A stretch of 64,000 nucleotides of DNA from Chthonobacter rhizosphaerae (lineage in GTDB: Bacteria > Pseudomonadota > Alphaproteobacteria > Rhizobiales > Pleomorphomonadaceae): positions 1 through 64,000 of the forward strand of contig NZ_JACDIS010000011.1 of NCBI RefSeq assembly GCF_013839525.1. The letters are read 5' to 3'. The position numbers and the translations under genes were made by a program. Each line of letters begins with the position of its first letter. Within the stretch, counting starts at the first letter, position 1. The notes beneath the pieces were generated by a model, which was not told where the DNA came from, ran no database searches, and saw only the letters and a program-made list of their open reading frames with translations. Below, in pieces: positions 1 through 7,420 of the stretch.

Positions 1-397
1 ACTTCGGAACCGAAAGCGGCGTGCCAGGGGGTCATGATGGTCATCCTTCTGTGTCAGTGGGGTTGATGGTGGTTCAAGGTCCGGGTCGTTTCGGCCGGTC
101 GTTTCGTCCGCCGATGGATGGACAATGCCGACGTCCCGACCCGGCTTCCGTGACCGAGGTCACACGGGCGAGCGGCCGGGGGCGACGGCGCTCCGGATCG
201 TCCCGATGCCGCACCCGGCGCGCAGGCGTGACCGCGGCCTTGACGGATGCCGTTCGACACCCGATCTGAGGCCTGTCCGAAGGTCCGGGCCCCTCTGGCG
301 GCTGCCGTCGCAAGCACCGTCATGTCGGACCGCTTCCCATCCCTTGCGACGGCCGAGGGCGGTTCTGCCGTCCGGCGGCCTGGTGCGGAGCCTTCCG
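1..397. other. No supported gene at the left edge
   Basis: The open frames here are GC-rich shadows with Arg/Pro/Gly-rich translations and no recognisable domain. The last part carries the ribosome binding site (GGAG, 7 nt before the ATG at 398) of the next gene. I see no RNA gene or repeat. Confidence 0.5.
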
Positions 398-700
398 ATG
401 ATCCAGGACTTCCTCGTCTCGCTTTTTCTCTTCCTCGTGGTCGACCCGGCGCTCGCCGACATCCGGAGCGCCATGGAGGACGCGCAGGTGCCCGCCGCCG
501 TGGTGGGCCAGGTGACCGAGTGCGTGCGGGCGGCCGGCCCGGAGCTGGCGGAGCGCGCCCTCGCCGATCCGGTCTGGGGCTTCACGACCGCGGTCTCGGT
601 GGCGATCGGCATGACCGACGCCCAGACGGCCATCGGCGATGTGGCGCCGGGCTGCGCGACGGCGATCGACTCCGCCCTGGCGGCCGCCGGCGCGGTCTGA
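398..700 (+). CDS. Small secreted protein, unknown function
   Basis: A 100-residue protein. Residues 1-21 form a signal peptide (hydrophobic LVSLFLFLVV, then an ALA cleavage site before DI), so the product is probably periplasmic. The mature part is acidic and helical, with two cysteines that could form a disulfide. I chose the ATG at 398 because GGAG lies 7 nt upstream and because it starts directly with the signal peptide. The frame is open further upstream, but that part looks non-coding. I recognise no family. The gene converges on the LysR gene that follows; a 21-bp palindrome lies between them. Confidence 0.6.
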   Translation: MIQDFLVSLFLFLVVDPALADIRSAMEDAQVPAAVVGQVTECVRAAGPELAERALADPVWGFTTAVSVAIGMTDAQTAIGDVAPGCATAIDSALAAAGAV

Positions 701-734
701 CCGACCTCCCGAAGGACCGGGTTCGCCGATCCGA

Positions 735-755
735 CCCATTGACGGCGTCAATGGG
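735..755. promoter_or_regulatory. Palindrome downstream of lysR (twin of 1694-1710)
   Basis: A 21-nt palindrome, perfect except for its centre base, with core CATTGACGGCGTCAATG. The same 17-bp core, read on the other strand, lies upstream of the LysR gene at 1694-1710. It fits the T-N11-A form of a LysR operator. Because it lies between two convergent genes, it could instead act as a hairpin terminator. Confidence 0.55.
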
Positions 756-782
756 TGGCGATTTTGCGCGCCGTGCCGGACC

Positions 783-1679
783 TCAGCCGGTTCCGGGACC
801 GGCGATGGCCTGGCGGGCCGCCTCCAGCGACTGGACGATGTGCTCGCCGAGCCTGGCCGCGGCGGGCGACGGCGTCGGCGCGGCGTGGCGGAGGACGATC
901 TCGGTCGGCGGCAGCTCCGGCAGGCCGAAGGCCGCTCCGATCCGGCGGAAGCTGGGCGGCACCATTTCGCGCGGCAGGACCGTGATGCCGAGGCCGGCCT
1001 CCACGGCCGCCTGGAGACCGGCGAGGCTGGGGCTCGTGAAGGCGATCCGCCAGCCGAGGCCGGCCGCGTCGAGGGCCGCGATGGCGCGCCGGCGGTAGAC
1101 GTCCGGCTGCGGCGCGAGCACCAGGGGCAGCGGGCCGCCGGCCGGTTCGGCGAGGCGCGGCGAGGCCACCCATTCCAGGATCTCCTCCCAGACGTGCAGG
1201 CCCTCGGCGCGGCCCTGCGGCTCGCGCTTGAACAGGATCAAGTCGTAGGCGCCCTTGGCGAAGCCGTCGAGCAGGTGGACGGTGAAGTCGCAGTTCACCT
1301 CCAGCGCCACCTTGGGATGGGCGCGGGCGAAGCGGGCGAGCACGTCCGGCAGGTGGACGGTGGCGAAGTCCTCCGGCGTGCCGAGCCGCACCGTGCCGGC
1401 CACCTCCTCCGCCCTCAGGCGCTCCCGCGCCTCGTCGCCGAGGCGGAGCATGCGCCGGGCGTAGTCGGCGAGGAGTTCGCCTTCGACCGTCAGGTGGACC
1501 GTCCGGCCCTCCCGGCTGAACAGCGCCTTGCCGAGGCCGCGCTCCAGGCGGCGGATCTGGAGGCTGACGCTCGACTGGGTGAGGCCGACCCGGCCGGCGG
1601 CGCGGGTGAAGCTGCCGGTGTCGATGATGGCCACGAAGGTGCGCAGAACCTCAAGGTCGAACGGGGGCGGCGGAGCCAT
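783..1679 (-). CDS. LysR-family transcriptional regulator
   Basis: A 298-residue LysR regulator. The N-terminal winged helix-turn-helix (about residues 8-67) contains GSFTRAAGRVGLTQSSVSLQ, and the C-terminal type 2 periplasmic-binding fold (about 95-290) binds the effector. Length and layout are normal for the family. The gene is divergent from the TerB-like gene at 1809. A 17-bp T-N11-A palindrome lies 15 bp upstream of its start, and an identical palindrome lies just past its stop, so autoregulation is likely. The target genes and effector cannot be inferred. Confidence 0.9.
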   Translation of the reverse strand: MAPPPPFDLEVLRTFVAIIDTGSFTRAAGRVGLTQSSVSLQIRRLERGLGKALFSREGRTVHLTVEGELLADYARRMLRLGDEARERLRAEEVAGTVRLGTPEDFATVHLPDVLARFARAHPKVALEVNCDFTVHLLDGFAKGAYDLILFKREPQGRAEGLHVWEEILEWVASPRLAEPAGGPLPLVLAPQPDVYRRRAIAALDAAGLGWRIAFTSPSLAGLQAAVEAGLGITVLPREMVPPSFRRIGAAFGLPELPPTEIVLRHAAPTPSPAAARLGEHIVQSLEAARQAIAGPGTG

Positions 1680-1693
1680 GACGGGATCTCATC

Positions 1694-1710
1694 CATTGAC
1701 GCCGTCAATG
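1694..1710. promoter_or_regulatory. Candidate LysR operator between divergent genes
   Basis: CATTGACGCCGTCAATG is a perfect palindrome around its centre base and contains T-N11-A. It lies 15 bp upstream of the LysR start and 98 bp upstream of the TerB-like gene, where LysR proteins usually bind. It is the reverse complement of the core at 735-755. Confidence 0.6.
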
Positions 1711-1808
1711 TGCCCCATTGGAGCCTGCGGCTCAATGGCGGTCGGCGGCGATCCCATATGGACCGTGGCGGCGGCAACGGCCGCCGGTCATTTCACGGAG
1801 GATCACCG

Positions 1809-2324
1809 ATGGGATTGTTCGACCGCTTCAAATCCGACCAGGGCCAGAAGATGACGCCGCACCTCGCCTTCGCGACCTGCCTCATCTACGTGATGGGCGC
1901 TGACGGCGAGATGGACAACGAGGAGATCGGCCATCTCCTGAGCGTGCTCGGCGGCGCCAAGGAGGGCGGCAGCATCGGCGTCGGGGCCAACAACCGCGCG
2001 CTGCTCGACCAGGCGGTCCGGATCGCCCGCACGAAGCCGATCGACCATTTCCTCGCCGACGTGACGCCGCTCCTCAGCGACGCCCAGCGCATGTCGATCC
2101 TCCTCAACCTCGTGGACAGCGCCATGTCGGACGGCGAGGCGGAGCCGGAGGAGCAGCAGCTGATCGGCCGGATCCAGCATGCGTTCGGCATCCCGGACGA
2201 GCGGTTCGCGCCCTTCTTCGACGTGCTGATGGCCAAGAACGACCGGTCCATCTTCGTGGACGAGAGCCACCCGCACAACGCGCCGAACTACCGGGTGGAG
2301 CTGGCGACCGGCGTGCGCAGCTGA
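1809..2324 (+). CDS. TerB-like (tellurite-resistance-type) protein
   Basis: A 171-residue helical cytoplasmic protein resembling the TerB fold: a helix with the acidic stretch GADGEMDNEEIGHLL, and later a second similar helix with SDGEAEPEEQQLIGRI. Such paired acidic helices are typical of TerB, which is thought to bind metal or signalling partners. No other ter genes are nearby, so a role in tellurite resistance is not supported. The ATG at 1809 follows GGAGG (1797-1801, in ACGGAGGATCACCG). The gene is divergent from LysR and is the last one before transposon Tn-B. Confidence 0.65.
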   Translation: MGLFDRFKSDQGQKMTPHLAFATCLIYVMGADGEMDNEEIGHLLSVLGGAKEGGSIGVGANNRALLDQAVRIARTKPIDHFLADVTPLLSDAQRMSILLNLVDSAMSDGEAEPEEQQLIGRIQHAFGIPDERFAPFFDVLMAKNDRSIFVDESHPHNAPNYRVELATGVRS

Positions 2325-2388
2325 CGCGCCCCCGCGCGGGCGGCCGCCGGACCGACCGGCCGGCCGGCCCCGCGGGAGGGGATGCGGA

Positions 2389-2512
2389 TGTCGTGCGGTG
2401 CCAAAGTTTGTCTCTGGACCCCCGAAACAGGCCGATTCTGGAGCCGAAGTTTGGCTCCGTTGCGCAAGAAGATTGACTCTGCCGGGGGTGTTTAGCGGAG
2501 AAGCCTGACTCT
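2389..2512. repeat. Distal (L-type) end of Tn-B with four repeat sites
   Basis: After the terminal TGTCGTGCGGTGCC come four copies of a motif close to GAAGTTTGACTCTG, at about 2402-2418, 2444-2459, 2468-2481 and 2500-2512. They share one orientation and are spaced 43, 22 and 32 bp. The region is AT-richer than its surroundings and has no gene. The layout fits spaced transposase binding sites. Confidence 0.6.
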
Positions 2513-2710
2513 TCGAATTCCGGGGGTTGTAGGCGAAATCTAAGCTTCAGATCCGCTCCTATAGGACTGAGAGTAGCGGCAGGGTGGCAGGCGGGCTTTC
2601 CGCCCGAGCGTACGCCAAATGCCTGTATGACGACGACACTCCCGCTCTCCGCCGGATTCAAAGCCTAGTGGACTGTCCGGACTTCGGGATCCTCATCAAG
2701 CGCAAGGGCG

Positions 2711-3454
2711 TCACACAGCCACAAAGCCTCCGTCGACCATCATCTCCGCTCCACCGATGAAGCTGCTTTCGTCGGATCCCAGGAACAAGACCGCCCTTGC
2801 CACTTCATCGGCCTCGGCCAGCCTGCCGAACGGGATTGCTCCCTTCATCCACTCCTCCGCTTCGTCGTTGTCCCGCAGATAGGTTGCCATCGCCGGGGTC
2901 AAGACCATGCCCGGCGAAACCACGTTCACCCGAATGCCTCTGCCTTTCAGGTCGGCTGTCCAGGTGCGCGCGAAGGACCGGATCGCGGCCTTCGTGGCGC
3001 TGTAGACGGAAAGGCTGGGGAAACCCTTGCTCCCTGCACCCGATCCCGCCAACACGATGGAACCGCCGATCGACATCAGCGGCAGGGCCTTCTGCACGGT
3101 GTAGACAGTGCCCTTGACGTTGATGGCGAACACGCGGTCGAAATGATCGTCCTCGATGCCGCCGATGGGCGCCGACTCGGACACCCCCGCGTTGGCGTAT
3201 ACGACGTCCACGCGACCGTGATCTTCCCCGATCCGGGCATACAGGCGGTCGAGATCTCCGGGGTTGCTTACGTCGCCCTGGACACCCACGACGCCATTGC
3301 CAATGTCCGTGACCGCGTCCTCAAGGCGCGCTCCATTGCGGCCGGTGATGTATACGCGGGCCCCTTCCGCCGCAAAGGCCCTGGCCGTTGCGAGGCCGAT
3401 GCCATCCGTCCCGCCCGTGATCACCACGACCTTGCCGTCGAACCGCTTTGCCAT
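2711..3454 (-). CDS. SDR-family oxidoreductase (Tn-B cargo)
   Basis: A classical short-chain dehydrogenase of 247 residues, probably NAD(P)H dependent. It shows the cofactor motif TGGTDGIG near the N terminus, NAG in YANAGVSES, the catalytic YSATK with a preceding serine, and a C-terminal GGAEMMVDGG typical of FabG-like SDRs. The substrate is unknown. Two ATGs lie side by side (3457 and 3454); 3454 gives the better distance to AGGA. The gene is divergent from the TetR gene at 3542, and two copies of a GTGGAG/CTCCAC operator fill the gap, so it is probably the repressed target. Confidence 0.85.
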   Translation of the reverse strand: MAKRFDGKVVVITGGTDGIGLATARAFAAEGARVYITGRNGARLEDAVTDIGNGVVGVQGDVSNPGDLDRLYARIGEDHGRVDVVYANAGVSESAPIGGIEDDHFDRVFAINVKGTVYTVQKALPLMSIGGSIVLAGSGAGSKGFPSLSVYSATKAAIRSFARTWTADLKGRGIRVNVVSPGMVLTPAMATYLRDNDEAEEWMKGAIPFGRLAEADEVARAVLFLGSDESSFIGGAEMMVDGGFVAV

Positions 3455-3469
3455 CATCCCTATCCTGAC

Positions 3470-3514
3470 AAGTGGAGAGTTGCTCCACTTCCTATATGGA
3501 GATATCCTCCACTT
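3470..3514. promoter_or_regulatory. Tandem TetR-type operators
   Basis: AAGTGGAG-AGTTG-CTCCACTT (3470-3490) is a perfect 8-bp inverted repeat with a 5-nt spacer. A second copy, ATATGGAG-ATATC-CTCCACTT (3494-3514), has a 6/8 left half and a perfect right half. Their centres are 24 bp apart, and together they occupy most of the divergent SDR/TetR promoter. This is the usual arrangement for repression of both genes by the TetR protein. Confidence 0.7.
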
Positions 3515-3541
3515 CGCAAGTCCGTTTCTGGGGCAGCTATC

Positions 3542-4096
3542 TTGAAGGACGACGCAACCTTGCGAGCCGACGCGCAGCGGAACCGGGAACGCATCCTCGC
3601 AGCGGCGGAGGAGGTGTTTCTCGAACGCGGCGCGAACGTCGTTCTGGATGAGGTTGCGAAGCGCGCCGGCGTGGGCGTTGCGACGCTCTATCGTCGGTTC
3701 CCGACCCGGGAGGACCTTCTCGCGGCGGCCTACAGCGCCCGGTTCGAGACGTTCGCGGAGACCAGCCGACGTCGGGATGCAGAGCTCGATCCCGTCAGCG
3801 CCCTGCGGCTCTATCTTGAGGAGCTGGTGCAACACACCAACGTCTACCGCGGCCTGGCCGCCTCTCTTGGGACGGTCCTTCAGGTCGGGACGCCCGGATG
3901 TGCCGCGACCTCCAAGGAAGGTCTGCGCCTCCTGGAGCGGGCTCAAAGGGCAGGCGTTGTTCGGTTGGACGTCACCTTCGACGATTTGGTCTGCGTAGCG
4001 ACTGCGATCTCGCTCGCTACCGGGCAGCACACGTCGTCAAAGGTCCGTATCTCCCACCTGGTGGACATGTTCACCGAAGGCATGGTTGTTCGGTAG
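3542..4096 (+). CDS. TetR-family transcriptional regulator (Tn-B cargo)
   Basis: A 184-residue TetR/AcrR repressor. The N-terminal helix-turn-helix is clear (RILAAAEEVFLERG, then LDEVAKRAGVGVATLYRRF and PTREDLLAA, about residues 12-60), followed by a helical ligand-binding domain. No in-frame ATG precedes the HTH closely; the start used is TTG at 3542, 11 nt after GGGG. The frame is open further upstream but overlaps the divergent SDR gene and the operators. It probably represses itself and the SDR. The ligand is unknown. Confidence 0.85.
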   Translation: MKDDATLRADAQRNRERILAAAEEVFLERGANVVLDEVAKRAGVGVATLYRRFPTREDLLAAAYSARFETFAETSRRRDAELDPVSALRLYLEELVQHTNVYRGLAASLGTVLQVGTPGCAATSKEGLRLLERAQRAGVVRLDVTFDDLVCVATAISLATGQHTSSKVRISHLVDMFTEGMVVR

Positions 4097-4519
4097 GCGT
4101 TCGGAACGCGATGACCGGACCGGATCAGATTCCGGACTGCGCCGTCAGTCCCTTGGAATCCTACGAAGCCGTGGACGCAACGGACGTGCGTCGAACTTAC
4201 GATCGCCAGCCTGCATGACTCGCAGCGTCGCGTCCTGCCCTCGGGATCCTTACCTCGTATACCGATGCCGGAGGCAGGCTCCAGACGGTCCTGCCGATGC
4301 AAGTCATCTCCAGGGACAGCCGCCTGACCACCTCTCCCCGGATGGGCGGGACATGGCCGTAGGTGGACTGGCAGACCGCCCCGGCTGGACGACCGGGTTG
4401 ATCCTGCCTCAGAACGGCACGGGCCCCGTGCAGGATTCGCATCTGCGAGGCCGCGGGGCCCGATGACCGGATATCGGGTCGCAGCGGCGCTTCCCCTTCC
4501 AGGGCCGAATGTGAGGGGC

Positions 4520-4646
4520 GCGGGATTGAAGGCGTTCGAAGACAGGCTCGACGCCGTCGTATGCGCATGGGTCGGCATCGAGGCCCTCGGGGGCAGGGCG
4601 GTTCCTTATGGGGGACGAAACTTCCGCGATCTGGATACCGCAATAG
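4520..4646 (+). pseudogene. C-terminal remnant of a DUF429-family gene, frameshifted
   Basis: The translation AFEDRLDAVVCAWVGIEAL, then GGRAVPYG, matches the C-terminal signature of DUF429 proteins (EDALDA-VCAW, then GRA-P-G). At the run of Gs near 4610 the frame is lost: removing one G lets it continue as DETSAIWIPQ and stop at 4646, which is the usual family ending. The N-terminal part of the gene is absent upstream, so this is a truncated, frameshifted relic. The rest of 4097-4700 holds only short, unrecognised open frames. Confidence 0.55.
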
Positions 4647-4703
4647 CCCCGCACACGGTCGAAAAGGAGTGAATGGCCGCAGGGGCTGGAGACAGCCGCG
4701 GCT

Positions 4704-4800
4704 ATTGCAACTCAGGCGCGTAGCATTGCAGAGTCAGACTTCTCGCCCATCGGAGTCAAACAACCGGGGGTCCAGAGTCAAACTTCGGCACTGCACGACA
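4704..4800. repeat. gyrB-proximal (R-type) end of Tn-B with packed sites
   Basis: Read inward from ACA at 4800, motif copies on the reverse strand lie at 4773-4786 (CAGAGTCAAACTTC), 4751-4765 and 4728-4744, exactly 22 bp apart. A degenerate fourth copy lies near 4704-4717. Tight packing in this end and spaced sites in the other is the arrangement of the Tn7 right and left ends. Confidence 0.6.
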
Positions 4801-4803
4801 ACA

Positions 4804-4808
4804 GGAGC
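4804..4808. repeat. Target-site duplication GGAGC, left copy
   Basis: GGAGC directly precedes the terminal TGT of Tn-A at 4809 and is repeated exactly at 19697-19701, directly after the terminal ACA. Five base pairs is the duplication size of Tn7-like and Tn5053-like transposons. Confidence 0.8.
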
Positions 4809-4938
4809 TGTGCCTGAAAGCTGAGTTCCTTCCTGCCATTTTCCCGGTTTTCCGGGTTTCTTGCCTGTTTTCATGAAAGCTGAGTTTATGCCGTGTAATA
4901 GCACTTTCACCCGCAAGACCCGGAATACTGAAAGCACC
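4809..4938. repeat. Distal (L-type) end of Tn-A with spaced GAAAG sites
   Basis: TGAAAGCTGAGTT occurs exactly at 4815-4827 and 4874-4886, and a weaker TGAAAGCACC at 4929-4938, all in one orientation and 55-59 bp apart. An inverted GTGAAAGTGC lies at 4901-4910. The 267 bp between these sites and the tniQ-like gene hold nothing I recognise. Confidence 0.7.
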
Positions 4939-5205
4939 TAAGGTACGGCGTTTTGGCACCCCTCGAATTTTGCTGCTTGTGAATCAGCGCTTTGTTCGAC
5001 GGTAGGGCATGCCGCGCGACCAACGAAGTTTGCGGCTGATGCCACGTGAATTGACGCCAAGTTGCCAAGCGCTGTCGATCCGCAGGCGGGGCAAGGAATG
5101 ATCACGCACCCCGGTGCTCCTCGGCTCGAAGCGTTGATCGTGTCCGCGCCGTGTTATCCATTTCCGTCCCGACTACGACTGGCTAGGTCACGCCCAGCCG
5201 ACCCG

Positions 5206-6970
5206 CTACCTCGTCAGCGCCAGCAACTCCTGCATCAACGGCTCCAGCTCGCTCCTTCGGTAGAAAGCAAGCTTGGGCGGTCCCCGCCAGACGGGCTCCA
5301 CGTGTCGGCTGCGCAACAGGTCCAAAGCCTTTCCCACGCGGAGACTGGCTCCTCCGCAAGCTCTAGCAAGCGAGACGTGATCCCGTACGAAGTTCGCGAC
5401 GTTGCGCCTCGCGATTCTACGGTGCCCGCCCTCCGTCCTTTCGACGGCGAACGGGACGTCCTCTGCGTCGAGCATTTTGAGTAGCTGGCTTTTGCTGACG
5501 CCAAGCGCGGCTGCGGCGTCCGCGAGCGGGACCCAGCCGTCTTCGGAGGCCACCGCATGGCAGCGCGGCTTGCGCGTCCTCGGCACTGACGGGCGGTCCG
5601 AAGCACCAAGAGATGCCAGCGCCTCACGCAGGTCCGCGGACCTGAACCAAGTCCCATCTGGCCTCGCGCCGGTCACCGTCGGCTTAACGCCGGAGGCATT
5701 CAGGCGGGCAAGGATCTGCTTGCGAGGAAGCTTGTACTCCGCCACCGCCTGCGCAAGGCTACGATGGGACCGGGCGAAGGTCTCGACGTCGATCCGCGCA
5801 TAGGTTCCTCTCGCTCCACGTCCGCCCTTGCGTGCGAAGAGCGGATCGGGGCCCGAACAACGCCGTTCGACCCAACTGTCACTCACCCCCAGGAGGGCGG
5901 CCGCATCGACGGCGGAGATGAAATCCGCGGATGCTTCCCCCTGCGCCAGCCGTCTCACCTCGGCGCGCCTGACCAACAACCCGCGAAGCCCGAGGTCGAC
6001 GATCCGGCCGACGACGGGCACGGCGCCTTCCGCGACCATCCGTATGACGTCGCCGATCCATGCAAGATGCGTGGCGTTTACAAGGCCGACGCAACCGTCC
6101 GGGCAGGACTCCATCACGACCGCCGATCCGGCGAGCTCCGCGAGCCACTCTTCGGCGGCAGCGCGCGAGTAGCGTGCGTGGCCGGCGTCGGAGATCCGCA
6201 GGCCGTCGAGCAGGCCGGAGGCCAGCAATTCGTCGAATGTCTTCCGGCTGATCCGGAAGAACTCGGCAAGGCGGACCCCGTCGATGGCGTCCTCGTTCAG
6301 CCGACGCAGATCCGCCATTTCCTCGACCGGGATTCGGCCTTGTTTCAGGTCCTGCAACAGGTCGGTTCGGGATCGGTTCACGAGACGGTGGACGGCTGCT
6401 GCGTTGACGCCGAGTTCGGCCGCCGCGACCATCACGCCCAGGAACTTGAACCCCGCGGGGCCCCGACCGAGAAGCTTCGTCGACGGCGTGGCCGGGATAG
6501 TATCGACGTAGTGCCTCTCGATAACCGCGATGAGCGGCTCCACGGCCGATTCCCGCCCATAGCGTTCGACGTGGCCCTCGGCCCAATCGAGCAGCCGCCT
6601 GTAACCGGTACTGTTCTTGTTGCCATTCCTTCTCGCCAGCAGGCGATCCAGCAAGCGCCGAATCCCGTCCGGACCGCCCGCCGCGAAGATCATGCCGTTC
6701 CGACAGGCTTCCACTAATCCTGGAGCTTTGGGTCCCGTCGACCTGCCTGCCGCACGGGCGGCAAGGCCCAGTTGTTGGGCCATTACGCCTGCCGCGCCCA
6801 GCGTTACGGCATCAAGGAACGGGATCTTGACCCTGAAGCCGAGACCGAGTCGGTAGAGGCAGTAGCGCTCCCAATTCAGGTCGCTGTCCTTCAGCCGCTC
6901 GGGAACGTACTTCCGGAGGTCTTTGCCGCAGGTGCATCGGCAGATGTCCGTCGTTTCTCCAAGCGGCCGT
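5206..6970 (-). pseudogene. tniQ: TniQ/TnsD-like transposition protein, N-terminally truncated
   Basis: About 585 residues remain of a TniQ/TnsD-type target-selection protein. The preserved part begins with the second half of a zinc-binding motif (TDICRCTCGKDLR), then the TniQ-type helical region (WERYCLYRLGLG, IPFLDAVTLGAAGVMAQQLG, FAAGGPDGIRRLLDRL), and then several helix-turn-helix or MerR-like segments (for example LADAAAALGVSKSQLLKML, about 125 residues from the end). The N-terminal TniQ domain is missing. Near 6965-6985 the frame runs into antisense of a truncated SDR gene, so both genes were cut at one junction. In Tn7 relatives this protein recognises the attachment site. An ATG at 7143 keeps the frame open, but the first 60 residues are antisense of SDR. 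Confidence 0.65.
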
Positions 6971-6982
6971 CCGCACGCCCTC

Positions 6983-7399
6983 GTCGACGTGCACTTCAAG
7001 GGAGTCTTCTTCCTGACGCAGTCGTTGCTGCCGCTGATCAACGACGGCGGCCGGATCGTCAACCTGTCCACCGGGCTCACCCGCGTCTCGGCGCCGGGCT
7101 GGTCCGCTAACGCGGCGGCGAAGGGCGCGGTCGAGGTGCTCACGGTCTACATGGCCAAGGAACTTGGTGCCCGCGGCATCGCCGTCAATTGCGTCGCCCC
7201 CGGCGCGATCGAGACGGACTTTTTCGGCGGCGCGGTTCGGGACACGCCGGAATACAACCAGTTCTTCGCCGGGATGACCGCTCTCGGCCGCGTCGGCGTG
7301 CCGGACGATGTCGGTCCGATGATCGCAAGCCTGCTCTCCGAGGAGAACCGCTGGGTGAACGCCCAAAGGATCGAGGTCTCGGGCGGGCAGGGAATCTGA
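6983..7399 (+). pseudogene. C-terminal half of an SDR-family oxidoreductase
   Basis: From about 6983 the translation is a typical SDR C-terminal half: VHFKGVFFLTQSLLPL, GGRIVNLSTGL, then KGAVEVLTVYMAKELGARG, VNCVAPGAIETDFF, and the ending RWVNAQRIEVSGGQGI. The cofactor-binding N-terminal half with TGxxxGIG is absent. At the position of the usual catalytic YxxxK it has SANAAAKGA, with no tyrosine at that point. The 5' part was lost at the junction with the tniQ-like gene, so this is a fragment. It lies 21 bp upstream of the lactonase-like gene and probably once shared its transcript. Confidence 0.75.
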
Positions 7400-7420
7400 C
7401 AATCTCGGAGGAGTCGACCG

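Larger units (their letters stand above)
2389..4800. mobile_element. Tn-B: small Tn7-like transposon without transposase
   Basis: The element runs from TGT at 2389 to ACA at 4800 (2412 bp). Its outermost 36 bp (2389-2424 and 4765-4800) form inverted repeats with 3 mismatches. Inside each end lie several more copies of a GAAGTTTGACTCTG-like motif, as expected for TnsB/TniA binding sites. The gyrB-proximal end is compact (sites 22 bp apart) and the distal end is spaced (43, 22 and 32 bp), which is the Tn7 R/L asymmetry. Cargo is an SDR, its TetR regulator and a decayed DUF429 gene. No transposition gene is present. The 5-bp flanks (GCGGA and ACAGG) do not match, so one end may have been rearranged or may come from a different copy. 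Confidence 0.65.

Noticed and set aside
4086-4466. Plus-strand frame after the TetR gene
   Set aside because: Random-looking translation; probably decayed cargo of Tn-B.
2384-4805. Target-site duplication for Tn-B
   Set aside because: The flanks are GCGGA and ACAGG, which do not match, so I make no claim.
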